A stretch of DNA of 64,000 nt from Cucumis sativus. Taxonomy: Eukaryota > Streptophyta > Magnoliopsida > Cucurbitales > Cucurbitaceae. Within the stretch, counting starts at the first letter, position 1, and each line of letters begins with the position of its first letter. Under the pieces are notes generated by a model. That model did no database searches. It was not told the origin of the DNA and saw only the letters and a list, made by a program, of their open reading frames with translations. This document shows, piece by piece, positions 11,703-23,900 of this stretch. The translations under genes were made by a program, and so were the position numbers. Location of the stretch: the NCBI RefSeq assembly GCF_000004075.3, contig NC_026655.2, positions 6,262,001 through 6,326,000 on the forward strand, in the 5' to 3' direction.

Positions 11703-13746
11703 ATGAATTTCAGTCACCATATGGACATGAGTCTTCACTCTTCCATGAATCCCACTATCCCCTTTAGCTACAACATTATTTCCAGTTCAAATTGCGGCAT
11801 TATTTCTACAACTAGTAATAATAATAATGTCGCACTTCTAACCACGGGGCCTAGAATGGATAGCAGAATATGGAGCAAACTGCCGCAGAGGATTCTGGAT
11901 CGGATCGTGGCGTTTCTTCCGCCACCGGCATTTTTTCGTGCTCGTTGCGTTTGTAAGAGATGGTACGGCCTTCTGTTTTATGCAAGCTTTCTGGAATTGT
12001 ACCTCCAAATTTCTCCATATCGCCGCCATTGGTTCTTGTTCTTCAAGCTTAAAGGTGTTTCCAGCCATATTTACAGAAATAATAATAACTCCCCACTTGC
12101 TGGACCCGACCACTCCAGACCCACCTATGAAGGGTATATGCCTTCAACCTTTTTCTCAATCCCCTCCATTTCTTTTCTAGGGTTACAATACTATTGTCTC
12201 CACTTTCTCCTTTGCTTCATCCTTAGTTCACATGGTTTTAATCTTTGTTTATGTTCCACCACATCAAATTATTTGCTACTTATTCTATTTTTATTTCTTA
12301 GTTCTAAGTTTTGTTACTTACCTTGTATTTATATTTTTTTAAATCAAACCTATAATTTGAAAATTAAAAAAGTATCATAATTTAAAAAAAAAAAAAATTG
12401 GCTAAGAAACCCAAAACAAAATTAGGGACATGAAAATCAATAGAGAAAATACAGGTTTTGAAAATAAAAAACTAAAGAATAATCATAGTGTTGTGTTCAT
12501 TTTGGTCTGAATACTTTTTTTTAAAAAATGATCAAATAATTTATTTTGTTTTCCATTTTATCTTGTTTTTTCTTAAAACGTTTAGCATGAGTCTTGGCTA
12601 ATTAATATTTTATATGGTTGAAATAAATTTGTTTAGGGTTTTTCATTTTAAATAGAAATGTGTAGTTTAGAATGCACCTAAATTTGATTGAACTAAAATT
12701 AAAACCATGAGTACCAAAAAGATAGTTTAATTTTTAACTTTTGTTTTCTTCATTCAGCAACGATAATAACAACAAAAAAGAAAATATTTGTCAGGTACTT
12801 ATTCGATCCATACGACGTGGCATGGTACCGGCTATCGTTCGCTCAAATTCCGGCTGGGTTCTCACCGGTAGCTTCCTCCGGCGGATTAATATGTTGGGCA
12901 CCGGACGAAGGAGGTCCCAAAACTCTAATCCTATCAAACCCAATTCTCGGAACTTTATCTCAACTTCCCCCAACCACAAGACCACGTCTTTTCCCCTCCA
13001 TCGGCTTCGCCATAACCCCATCTTCCATCGACATCACAGTGGCTGGAGACGACTTAATCTCCCCTTACGCCGTCAAAAACCTCACCGCCGAAACCTTCCA
13101 CATAGACGCGACGGGGTTCTACTCCATGTGGGCCACCACGTCCACATTGCCACGTCTCTGCAGTTTCGAATCAAGCCGAATGGTCCACGTGGGAGGCAGA
13201 TTATACAGCATGAACTACAGCCCATTCAGCATCCTTGCGTACGACATGTCGCACAACAATTGGTGGAAAATCCAAGCTCCAATGAGACGGTTTTTACGGT
13301 CTCCAAACTTAGTGGAAAGTCAAGGGAAATTACTGTTAATCGCTGCGGTAGAAAAAAGCAAATTAAACATCCCAAAGAGCTTAAGGATTTGGGGGCTGCA
13401 AAGCTGTGGGACCACGTGGATTGAAATGGAAAGAATGCCGCAACAGTTGTACGTCCAATTTGAGGAATTGGAAAAATCCTGTGGCTTTGAATGTGTAGCC
13501 CATGGTGAATTCGTGATGGTTTTGATTAGAGGGTGTTGGGATAAAGCCGCTCTTTTGTATGATATGGCTAAGAAATTATGGCAATGGGTTCCGCCCTGTC
13601 CTTATATAGGAACCGCCGGTGGCGGCCGTGGTGGGGAGGAAGTTTTACATGGGTTTGCTTATGAGCCTAGATTGGCGACGCCGGTGACTGGACTTATTGA
13701 TCATTTCTCTATTCCGTTTCAGAATTATAATGCTAATCATCAGTGA
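11703..13746 (+). CDS. UFO: UNUSUAL FLORAL ORGANS orthologue, F-box protein (2 exons)
   Basis: F-box protein of the UFO/FIMBRIATA family, which acts with LEAFY in the nucleus to switch on class B floral genes and joins SKP1-cullin ubiquitin ligases. Exons are 11703-12133 and 12795-13746, with the intron splitting a Gly codon (residue 144), giving 460 residues against about 442 in Arabidopsis. An Asn/Ser-rich leader is followed by the F-box (about residues 55-101, from RIWSKLPQRILDRIVAFLPP through CVCKRWYGLL). The C-terminal half keeps the family's most conserved phrases: WYRLSFAQIP, RPRLFPSIGFAITP, DDLISPYAVKNL, WWKIQAPMRRFLRSP, VAHGEFVMV and a Gly-rich loop before EEVLHGFAYEP. The donor is GAAGG|GTATATG and the acceptor TTTGTCAG|GTACTT; they rejoin EGYLFDP, matching EGFLFDP in the relatives. 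Without splicing, exon 1 would read into a hydrophobic nonsense tail. Confidence 0.95.
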
Positions 13747-14961
13747 TTAAATATTAAGTAAGAGGGTAATTCGTTTAGGGTTTTAAGTTTTTTTATTTGG
13801 TAGAGTGATATAATAATTAGTTCAGTTGTGTGTTGTTGTGTTGAGTTAAAGTCTAAACTGTGTGTTATGTGGGGGTTTTGTTGGGTGTTGGGAACTTTGG
13901 GAGATGTTTTCATGGAGATTTTTAGTGGTTTTATTATTATATATACCTGATCTCTTTCACTTTCTGATGCATGTTTACCGTTTAGTAATAATAGTTTAAT
14001 TTGTGAATTATTCTAGACATGTGTGTGCTTTGAATAGCTGTTGAAAAGATTGGTTTTCAAAGAAAATCAATTTTTTATATATCAAAAAAGGTTGAGGTTA
14101 GAGTAAATTTGGAGTTTTGCTATGAATAGTGTATTATGTATGGAATATTGAAAAGGAAGTAGAGATATGTGTGGGAAAAGGGAGATTTATATATTATTCC
14201 TAAAATTCAGAAACTTTAGTGTGTGTGTGTCATCATATATCTTCCAAATCGCAATTTTAGGGGCACGCCGACCCTAAAGTACTTTGAAGTTTTATTATTA
14301 TTATGATGTTACTGTTCCCTTTCTAACACACCTTTTCTCTATTTTGTGCTTTTATCTTATCTGTTGTATGAAAGAAATGAGGTTCCTGTTCTGGACAACA
14401 CTGTGTAATGGCAGAGAGAGGGAGAGATGAGTGAGGTTTTGGTGTGTTGACTCTCTCCGCGTGGGAGACCTTTGCACCCAAACATTTGACTTCGCTTTCA
14501 TCCTTCAAACATTTCATTACTACGTACCTAAAACTTTCATATTTATATCCATTCAATTTAACCTAAGTTTAGGGAGCTGAAGGCTCCTACATTTTATGTT
14601 TATTATACATATATACACATACAACATGTTAACAACTTTCTAATATTATTATAACACGTGTTTAAGAGAAGGGTTGAAAATTTTGGTTCAAACCCAAAAT
14701 TATGTATATGAAGGGCTTGGACTGCAAAAGAAAATTTGTTAGTTCAACCATGTTTAGATAAATTTAATTCGTGGAATTTAAACTTTGTATCTGTATTAAT
14801 TTTAGTGCAGTTAATACAATCTCTCATTTTTGTTGTTGTTTTTTCTCAAAAAAGTAAACTTTAATTTATGAACTTATAGAACAGTTTGGATCGGTTTCTA
14901 GTTTGTTGATCATCTTGGGTCCATATTTAACTTCAAAGTTGTATTATTCATTATTCTTTTA
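13747..14961. other. UFO 3' flank and intergenic sequence
   Basis: AT-rich sequence holding the UFO 3' UTR and a short GT microsatellite (14220-14231). An open frame on the minus strand at 14323-14556 has no recognisable family. It ends at the TTA duplication of the element starting at 14962. Confidence 0.5.
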
Positions 14962-15749
14962 GGGTGCGCTTGAGGGAGAGAAAGAGTTATGGGAAAAAGG
15001 ATTACGATAATTCTAGTGTTGTGATAATATGTGTTGTTTGGGGGAAGGGCAATGGATTTATGCTAATTTTTTTTCATTTAAATAAGGAATATTAATATAT
15101 GGATTAAAAAAATATCATAGAACTTTTTTTTTTTTGTAAATAAACAATATTAGTAGAACAGATGTTGAGATGTTATGAACGCATTTAGTAGAGACACAAA
15201 CTTGTGTTCGTCCATTATAAATTCTAGATTGACACCCTATTGGAAAAGAACCTTAACAACAACGCGTTAAATTCGAATGAGGTTAACCTAATCACATACT
15301 ACAAATTTAGGTTTAGAGATGTTGGAAATATATTCAAATGTTGTTTCAAATTGAAAATACATGTGAAGCGAACTCTCAACTACTTGATCGTAAAAATAAA
15401 AAAAAGGACATGTCTATAGGTGGTTCAAAATGTCAAAACAACTACATGTGAGGGCAAATTTTTTCTTATGTTAAAATTGTAACTAATGAGTCAAAATGGC
15501 AGTGCAATAGTAGAGACATGGTTAGTGTAATATGCAAATTAATCAATAAACAAAACTATTATTCAACATAGTAAGGAATGCTCCCCCATGCTTCGTTGTG
15601 TCCCTACTCGACTTTCGTTCAACATATTAGTGTAGAATCTGTGACATTAATGGTAGTTCGATCGAAACAAAAATGCAGTGAACTCATTCTCGGACCGACA
15701 AGGGTTGGGGAGCAACAAGGGTTCATCACAAACCAAACATGTGGAAAGA

Positions 15750-15852
15750 TGGAGAGAGAATGAGAGATGTTTCGGAGATAACGTACGTTTGTGGCAATCG
15801 ATCAATAAAACGTGTCGGAGAGACAATGAGAACCGTTTCGGAGATAGCGTCA
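15750..15852. repeat. Imperfect direct repeat inside the Harbinger-like element
   Basis: The pattern GAGA-AATGAGA followed by GTTTCGGAGATA-CGT occurs twice about 66 bases apart, with a few substitutions. It belongs to the filler of the transposon and shows no coding pattern. Confidence 0.5.
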
Positions 15853-15890
15853 AAACGCAAATGTCGCAAAACGAAAATGGATAGTTGCAA

Positions 15891-16088
15891 ATTTAGCAAT
15901 TAAATTCAAATTAATTAAGTATATAAAACAATTTTAAAAAATTTGCAAATATAGCAAAATTTGTCAAGTCCTATCAATGATATAAGTCTATATCACTGAT
16001 ATATCATATGAAGTCTATCAGTGATAGTTTTGCTATATTTGCAATTTTTTTAAAATATTGCTATATCCTTAATTATTATTGCTAAAAT
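15891..16088. mobile_element. MITE-like palindromic element nested in the transposon
   Basis: Two arms of roughly 75 bases are inverted copies: TTTAGCAAT, then AAAATTTGCAAATATAGCAAAA on the left, and TTTTGCTATATTTGCAATTTT then ATTGCTAAA on the right. The centre is a run of half-palindromes (TATCAATGATA, TATCACTGATA, TATCAGTGATA). It could fold into a long hairpin. No clear target duplication was seen. Related fragments occur at about 16581-16680, 32231-32310 and 59290-59483. Confidence 0.6.
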
Positions 16089-16475
16089 GGTCATTCATTG
16101 CAATTTCTCAAACGAAAATGGGTTTCAACAATAGGGACATAAAATCGGGAAGAGTATGGCAAAAATCAAATACGAACGGAACGAACTGTTAGTCGAAAAT
16201 GGGAGGAAGGAAGTGCAGATTTTCTTTCATTTCGGTTAACACCGTAGAGGAAAGGGAGAAGACAACAGAAAATGAGGAAGATAATCAAAAGAAAAGGGAG
16301 AAAATCAAACAAAAAATTGGGAAAATCGACCGAAAATGGGGTAGGGTTATTTAGAATTATATGAAGGAAAAAGGTAGGAGAAGATAGGGTTAAATGGGGA
16401 TTAGGATAATAACCCGTGTTTGGCTCAATTTCTGTATTCTTTTCCCCCTAAAACCTTGGCCCAAACACACCCTTA

Positions 16476-17983
16476 GAATCTATATCTTCAAAGCTTTAGA
16501 ACTTTTATCTTCAATTATTCAAACTTCCAAAGGAAGGAGTAAGAACTTTTAATTTATAAAAATTTATAATAAGTAACAATTGTAGGAATAATAGTTAAAT
16601 ATATAACAAAAAAAAAATATAATTATAAATATAATAAAGTGTATTAGTGATAAATAGACTTTCATCAGTGATGGAATTTTATAATCTTTAACGACTAGAC
16701 GAATACTTTTATATTCCTAGACTTTTAACATATTTTTGCAATATCTAGGAATACCATAAAGCTTTCACAAAGGTTACATGAGTTTGGGCTTAATATCATT
16801 TTTGGTCCAAGATTTTGAAAGGACTTGAACTATATTGGACTTTAGATCCAAGTGATCTAATTATTCCACCCTATCTAATTTATAATTTCATAAAAGACTC
16901 AAGACTTTCGTGACTTTCATGACTTTCATTGTGATGAGAGATCAATATAATGTGTAATTAGCCTAAAATTTTTCATTCAACAAAATAGGATGCAATTGAT
17001 ATTTTGTTAAGTCATTACACTATACTTTATATTTACTACATCATTTTGACGTCAATGTGCATCTCAATTTTTGGCTACAATTTTGACATTTAAATACTTT
17101 GACTTTATTAAATTAGAATTGAAAATAGGGCAATTAATTATCAAAACTAGCCATCAATAATCTCTAACAAAGTGTGCTAATTGCTATCACACTTCTGATA
17201 GCTCCTTCTACTAATTTCATCCCAATTGAATATGTCATCATCACTGCTATGGAACTTCCATAGCTTCATGTATTTGCATCATTGTTATTATTATCCATAC
17301 ATAATGAAATCTATTTGTGTATATATATCATTCATAGATTTTAAATTACTGCTATGTTTCGTAAATGTGTATATATATATACTATATAGTTTTGGGAAGG
17401 TGGCGGTAAATAGAAAAAGAAAGAAAGGGGGGGTTGTGGTCAGAGAAGGCAGACCGCATTAACTTCCGAACAACCACTACTACTCTCACTATTGACCCAT
17501 TCCAAATCCTTCTCCTTCCTCTCACCCCACCTCACCTCAGCTACTCCTTCATTTCTCTGATTCCTACCACTTCCTGAACTTCATGGAAATGGAGACCAAC
17601 ACTAACACCTTCTTTATCTAATCCTCAACCATTTCCATTTTCAAGTCTACCCCTTCTCGGTTCGTAACTCTTCTTCTTCACCAATTTCTGCTTCCTTCGG
17701 AAAACTAACCCTTCTGCGTTGTTCTGATTTTTGTTTGTTCCTTGACTTTTTATTTTTTATTTGTGTTTTTGGGTCCTCTCCTTTTTCTGTAATTATGTAA
17801 ATTAGACATCAATTTTAGCAAATACTGTGTGTGTGAAATGAAATTATCTGTTCGAATGACTGTGGGTTGTTGATTTCTGTGATTTCTAGGATAATTAGGA
17901 TTTTGGTGAATGTGTGTGATCTCTTTATGTATGTCTTCTCTTTTTTGCTCAACTTTCAACTTTTCATGCTTAGGGTTTGGGTA
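16476..17983. other. Intergenic region and 5' flank of the lectin receptor kinase
   Basis: It begins with a fragment of the TATCA-TGATA repeat family (about 16581-16680) and continues as AT-rich DNA. A sharp change to CT-rich, higher-GC sequence at about 17460-17720 marks the probable 5' UTR of the receptor kinase, with a TATA-rich stretch just before it (about 17370-17390). No other gene is seen. Confidence 0.5.
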
Positions 17984-20408
17984 ATGGCTCCGACAGAGGT
18001 GAAAACGCTATTTCTTTCTCTTTTCGTGTTAATTTGGTTGTCCAGAATGGGCGTCTCTGATACTGTAAGTAGCTCGAATTCGACTGATTTTTATCTTGTT
18101 TGCTGCTTGGTGTTATATTCTTGTTTTGGCTGTCCCTTTTGAAATTGTGTCTTGAAGTTTTCTTTTGCTGTGCAGATGTTTAACGAGTCAGGAATTGGGT
18201 ATTCGGTTGTTTCCAGAAAGGAAATTTCAAAAGGTATGAAGTTAACTCTTAGAATTGCTACTTTGCCTCCAAGAGTTTGGTAAATTGAAGGAAAAAGAAA
18301 ACAGTTTAGGGTTTTTTCAAATGTCTTTAATATTTAGGGGAAAAAATGCTCCCTTCGTTCTTATTATTTATGTAGCGTTTCCTATTTAGTTTTTTAGCTT
18401 ACTTTCTTCTTCCTTGCATTCAAGTATACTACACCCCATATGAGAAGTTGTTTCAATACTCGGTTTGTCATTGTTATGCTATGGTTATAATGCGGCATCC
18501 TCAAATTCTATTATTTTCTCTGTGGCTAGGACGGTGCCCACATGGTTGGATTATTAGCCCAAGCAAGACTAAGTGCTTTGGTTTCATGTCCAGCCCTAAA
18601 TCATGGAATGATTCAGAGACCCAATGCAATAGTTTTGGTGGGAACTTAGCAGCTCTGGTAACATATCAAGAGTTTAGCTATGCACAAAATCTGTGTAATG
18701 GAACTCTTGGTGGCTGTTGGGTTGGTGGCAGAGCGTTCAACTCTTTGAATGATTTCGTTTGGAAGTGGTCAGATAATGTTTCAAAATGGAACGATTCCAT
18801 TTTTCCCAGCGCAACTTTGCAATCGAACTGCAAAAATGCCTCTTGCCTCCGGAATGATTCGGTTGAAACATGTACATTAATATTTGGTGGACCAGCAACA
18901 CCATTCCTTAGGGACGAGAAATGCAACAGTTCTCACCCTTTTATATGCATGATAAACCTAGGTATGTTATCATCTTCGAAGTTTTTGATACATTATTGAT
19001 CATAGTTGACTATGTATTTTGTTTCCCTCGGCCCATTTCCACACACATAGATTTGAAAATAAAAACAAAGGAGACAGAGACAGAGGATCTTTATAGCAAG
19101 AGGATTGGAAAGAATCTAACATGTTTGATATTCCATTTCCTTATTCTTTGGTAGTTTAGTCATTGAGAGATGTTGTGATCCACGCTGAGATCTTTATTCT
19201 TTTATTTGTATCAGATGATAGATGCCACCGAATGCACTGTCACAAGGAGTATCTAGTTATTCTAGCTGTTGTGAGTGGGTTGATATTTTGCACAACTTTA
19301 GCTGTGGTGATTTGGCTTCTAGCCCACAAGAGGAGCAAAAAGCGGAGAAGGTCGCGGAAGCCATCCAACCCTGCAGCTTCTGCACTGGTACCGCCTTTGT
19401 GGAGGGTGTTTACCAAAGAAGAGCTAAGATCAATGACAAAAAACTTCAGTGAGGGAAACCGTCTTCTCGGAGATGCAAAAACAGGCGGTACATACAGTGG
19501 ACTTCTACCTGATGGTTCAAGAGTTGCAATTAAAAGGTTGAAGAAGTCCAGCTTTCAGAGGAAAAAGGAGTTTCATTCAGAAATTGCAAGAGTTGCTAGG
19601 CTTCGTCACCCAAATTTAGTTGCCCTGAAAGGATGCTGCTATGACCATGGTGACCGCTACATTGTTTATGAATTCATTGTTAATGGGCCCTTAGATAGAT
19701 GGCTTCATCATGTACCAAGAGGTGGTCGAAGCTTAGATTGGACTATGAGAATGAAAATTGCCACGACTCTTGCCCAAGGGATTGCGTATGTACAATTTTC
19801 ATTTGTGTCTTTAAGATGCAAAAGAACGTGCTCTTGTTAGAGATTATCAGCTAACTCATGAAAATGTCTTTTACAGGTTCCTTCACGACAAGGTCAAACC
19901 ACACGTGGTACATCGTGATATCCGTGCGAGTAATGTGCTTCTCGATGAAGAATTTGGAGCACATCTGATGGGAGTTGGCCTATCGAAATTGGTTGCATAT
20001 GAAGTGATGCATGAGAGGACAGTGATGGCAGGAGGAACCTATGGATACCTTGCTCCTGAATTTGTCTACAGAAACGAGCTAACAACAAAGAGTGATGTCT
20101 ACAGTTTTGGGGTCCTATTGCTTGAAATTGTAACCGGACGAAGGCCTGCACAGGCAGTTGATTCAGTTGGTTGGCAGAGCATTTTTGAATGGGCAACCCC
20201 GCTCGTGCAGGCTCACCGTTACCTAGATCTATTGGATCCTCATATAACAGCCACTTCAACTTCTGAAATCCCAGAGGCTGGCATTGTTCAAAAGGTTGTG
20301 GACCTTGTTTATGCTTGCACACAGCATGTCCCGTCCATGCGACCTAGAATGTCACACGTCGTTCATCAACTGCAACAATTGGCTCCCTCTCCTCTCACTA
20401 CGAAGTAA
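17984..20408 (+). CDS. C-type lectin receptor-like kinase, DFG-less (5 exons)
   Basis: Orthologue of the single plant C-type-lectin receptor-like kinase (Arabidopsis At1g52310). Exons: 17984-18064, 18176-18233, 18530-18961, 19215-19785 and 19877-20408; 557 residues against about 552 in Arabidopsis. A signal peptide (residues 1-25) precedes a C-type lectin domain (about 47-188, from CPHGWI through FICMINL, with paired Cys and many N-glycosylation sites). One membrane segment follows (about 203-226), then a basic stop-transfer stretch (KRSKKRRRSRK) and a kinase-like domain. Lys297 (VAIK) and the catalytic loop HRDIRASN (393-400) are present. The DFG motif is replaced by Gly413-Val-Gly and the Gly-rich loop is degenerate, so it is probably a pseudokinase or a weak kinase. 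The extracellular part faces the wall; its ligand is unknown. Convergent with the allantoate amidohydrolase gene. Confidence 0.92.
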
Positions 20409-20950
20409 AGGTATTCATCAGACTTCAAGATGATTTCCTATTGCAAGATTCTAACTTGGCAAGAAGCCAGTTAATGTAGGATAGGAACCAAGGTAGGCAG
20501 TTTACATTTAACCCAATTTCTGAATAGTTTTAGAATGCTAAGTCTCTCGTGTGCACAAACTATCGTGCATTTTAATATGTAATGGTTAACAAAAACGATT
20601 ATTTAGTATAACTTCACAATTTATCAAGCAAAATGCATTCGGCAGTTTGCTTTTATTTTAATGGAATAATCTGTTTTTATGAGAATTATTGTTTTCCAAT
20701 GTACTAACGTATGGAAGCAGTTCAGGGATTAAACAAAAAAAAAAATCTGAGTTTGAATACAACCCACGAAAATGGGTTGTAAAAATTGAATTTACATATA
20801 GCATCATAAAGTTTATTAGTTTTGGGTTCGATGAAGTGGAGGAATAGGCAAGTCTACGAAGATGGATTGTACAATTGAATTAACATGTAGCACTTATACT
20901 AAAGTTACTAACTAGATTTTTGCGTACAAGGAACAAAACGGGTACAAATA
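20409..20950. other. Convergent 3' flanks
   Basis: About 540 bases between the stop codons of the receptor kinase (plus) and allantoate amidohydrolase (minus). It holds both 3' UTRs. A region around 20745-20880 contains two similar phrases (GAAAATGGGTTGTA-AATTGAATT and GAAGATGGATTGTA-AATTGAATT about 100 bases apart), a weak direct repeat. No gene is seen. Confidence 0.5.
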
Positions 20951-23900
20951 TTACAGATGGTTTTCTAGAAATTCCAAGACAGCCAAACCCGCAGCCCAAA
21001 TGTCGTCATCCAGTACATGCTCGGCAGGGGAGTGACTCACGCCTCCACGACAACGGACGAACAACATTCCAACCTATCAAATTTGATATAACCATGTTGA
21101 TGCAGGTGCAAAACTAAAACTTGAAATTGTTGCGGTACAAAAGTTAAAGAGAACAAACCTTTGTCAAATGAGACATTGCCATTGCATCGTGCCCGGCTCC
21201 ACTCATTAATACAGGTACTTCCTCCTGAATCTCGCCTACCATCTTTTTGAGTGCAGTTGAAGCAGCAGATTTCAGTTGCGAGCTCAGCTCCGAATTGCTA
21301 ATTATGGCATTTGCATCATGCTGAAATGAATAGACAGCAGATTAAGATTGTGAAATGGAAGCAAATGATAAATTTGGACAATGTACATGATGGAAGATAC
21401 ACACCTTACGTTCGATATTGCACGAAACTGACCGGCTGCTGCATATATTATGTACCTGGTTAGAGAATTCATAAATTACAGCTTCTCGTCCTATGTCATC
21501 GATAGTACGTAAATCTACAGTGAAGGTCACCTGTAACATTCCAAACATTAAAAATTGTCTGGTAAAAAGGTAGGGTCTGCACTGCAGTGGCTCTTATATC
21601 AAATTCTTGCCTGGCCTGGAATGACATTGCTTGCACTTGGCCATGTTGATATCTCTCCAACCGTACACACAAGGGATGTGGAAAGTGATTTCAATGTAGA
21701 ATCAGTGCAATGCCCATCAAATGATAAGTAGCTCTCTGGTTGCTTACAGAGTTTTTCCAATTGTACGATCAATTCAGCTGAAGCTGCCATGGGATCTTGG
21801 CGCATAGGCATTGGAACCGTTCCGGCATGCCCCTGAGAACCTCTCACTGTAACCTGCAATCTTTGTGCACGGATCGCTCTATCAAAAGAAGCTCCTTAAT
21901 GTAAATCCATTTTAGATTTTTTTTTATAGAACAAGAAAATTAGATTTCCTTCCTTTCAGTTTTATACATCAGCGACCTCAGCTACCTCATAAATTTGGAC
22001 GGAGTAGGTAAATTATCCACAATATAATGTATCAACTTCTAGGATTGGGTGGGGGAATAATTCAGATTTCTAGGAAGATAACGTCTAGAATCAATGTAGT
22101 ATGAAGTCAAAATGACTGAGCTTCAAGATTATTCCATTAATTAGATTTTCCACGGTTTGGATGGCAAGTATAGAGCGACTAAAACAAGTTATAAGAATCT
22201 TCTGTGGGACTACAAACATGCTTATCAATCATGATACAGGCATGTTAGCAGTCAAGAAACATGGCCATTATGTTATGTGAATAAACATGATCGCAATTCT
22301 TTTACTAGAGTAGTTATTGTTCAAGTATATCTCGGCAACATCCTGATTAGTTAACTCATGTTACCTTTAGCCGTGTCTGCCCAGCTATGCCTCTAACCAC
22401 CCCCAGAGGAAAACCAGACCACTCAAGTACGGGACCTTGTTCAATATGAACCTGAAGATCAAAGCAAAAGATGATGTTCCCATAATGTTTGAAATGTACT
22501 GATTAAGGTACCAAGATTTAAGATTGCAACAGACTATAAATTTCATAAGAGAACCCAGAGCCATACCTCAACATATCCCCAAACAGATTTGCGGTCATAC
22601 TTGAGTTGCAACAAGTTCTCCTCTGTTATCTGTACTCCACTCTCCTTAATTACATCTTTTATAGTAATGCCACTGATACAAGCATTGCACATTAATATGC
22701 AGACAATAATGAGCAGTAAGCATCCAGAGAGTTTAACGATGAGCAGCAAAACCTTTTATCTGATATTTCCAAAGATGAAACTGGTAAAATACCAGCAATA
22801 GCAGCACTTCCTAAGAATGTTGATTGAAACCTCACGCCTTCCTCATCACTGAAAGCAATTACCTGCATTATTTTGTAGTTGATTATAACGAAATTTGATA
22901 ACATAGAAATGATGTCATTATCAGAACTAATAGTGAACAAAGTCAGTTATTTCTACCATATTGACCATTGCTAATGAAAAAGTAAATAACTCAAACCTCA
23001 ATTGGCCTCTTTAGTTCCTCTAACTTCCCATTCATATTAAGAACTTTTAAAGCAGAGATAGCAGAAATGATGCCTAATGCACCATCAAATTTTCCAGCAT
23101 CAACAACGGTATCCTACAAGGAAAAGAAGAAAATTTAATTCTTAGCTTGACGTGTAAGCTAAACTCTTGCATCTGCTTAGGAGAAGTCAAATAATTACCA
23201 AATGAGAACCAATCAGTAATGCTTCAGCACTTGCATTCCTTCCCTCAGTTCGACCATGTAGATTGCCCATGCAGTCGACCCACCTGAAAAATGTTCAAGA
23301 GTAAAAGTCAACAACAATTTAAGAATTCTTCGAGATGAGAAGAAGTAGAAATCTAACGTTCTTAATCCAGCATCCTCCATCCATTTTTGAAGAAGAAAGC
23401 TTGCTTTGATAGAAGCTGGACTCAAGAACGTTCTCTCAAGATATCGAGCAGCATCACTCACCTAGTAATTGGGAACAATCGTAAGGCAACTCGTGTTACC
23501 AACTCGGAATATTTAACACAACACAGAAAACTCACCATCGAACAGTTTCTAGTTGGATTAGAACTCAACTTCTGGTGTTCATCAGGTTTATCTGGGGGAA
23601 GGGGAGGACAATTTTTCATGCACTAAGCTATAATATATGCAGTAGGGCATAGAATAAAGTGTTTGATGATTGAAAACGAAAGCAACCAAGGAAAAAACTT
23701 CAGAGATAAAAAAGAAATCGGGAAATTCCCCAAGTCTTTCAATCAAAATTTACATTAAGACCTCTAAGAAAGAATAATAAAATTATATAAAATAGCCGGA
23801 ACTTTTTAATATCCGAATCAATGAAGGGGATACTTCAAAGGACCCAAACAGTCAACAAAATCAATTTACATGGTCCATACTATACATTTTTATATTATGA

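Larger units (their letters stand above)
14962..16472. mobile_element. Non-autonomous PIF/Harbinger-like DNA transposon
   Basis: The left end GGGTGCGCTTGAGGG and the inverted right end GGGTGTGTTTGGGCC match with few differences, and the similarity continues inward (GGGAAAAAGGATTACGATAATTC against GGGGAAAAGAATACAGAAATTG, gapped). Both ends abut TTA (14959-14961 and 16473-16475), the three-base target duplication typical of PIF/Harbinger elements, whose ends often read GGG-GTTTGG. The 1511-base interior has no transposase frame, so it would depend on another element. It carries a degenerate direct repeat of about 66 bases (around 15751 and 15818) and a nested palindromic element at 15891-16088. 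Confidence 0.65.

Noticed and set aside
12134..12380. Read-through of UFO exon 1 into a hydrophobic tail
   Set aside because: The tail is intron sequence. Splicing restores the conserved EGYLFDP and the remaining 316 residues.
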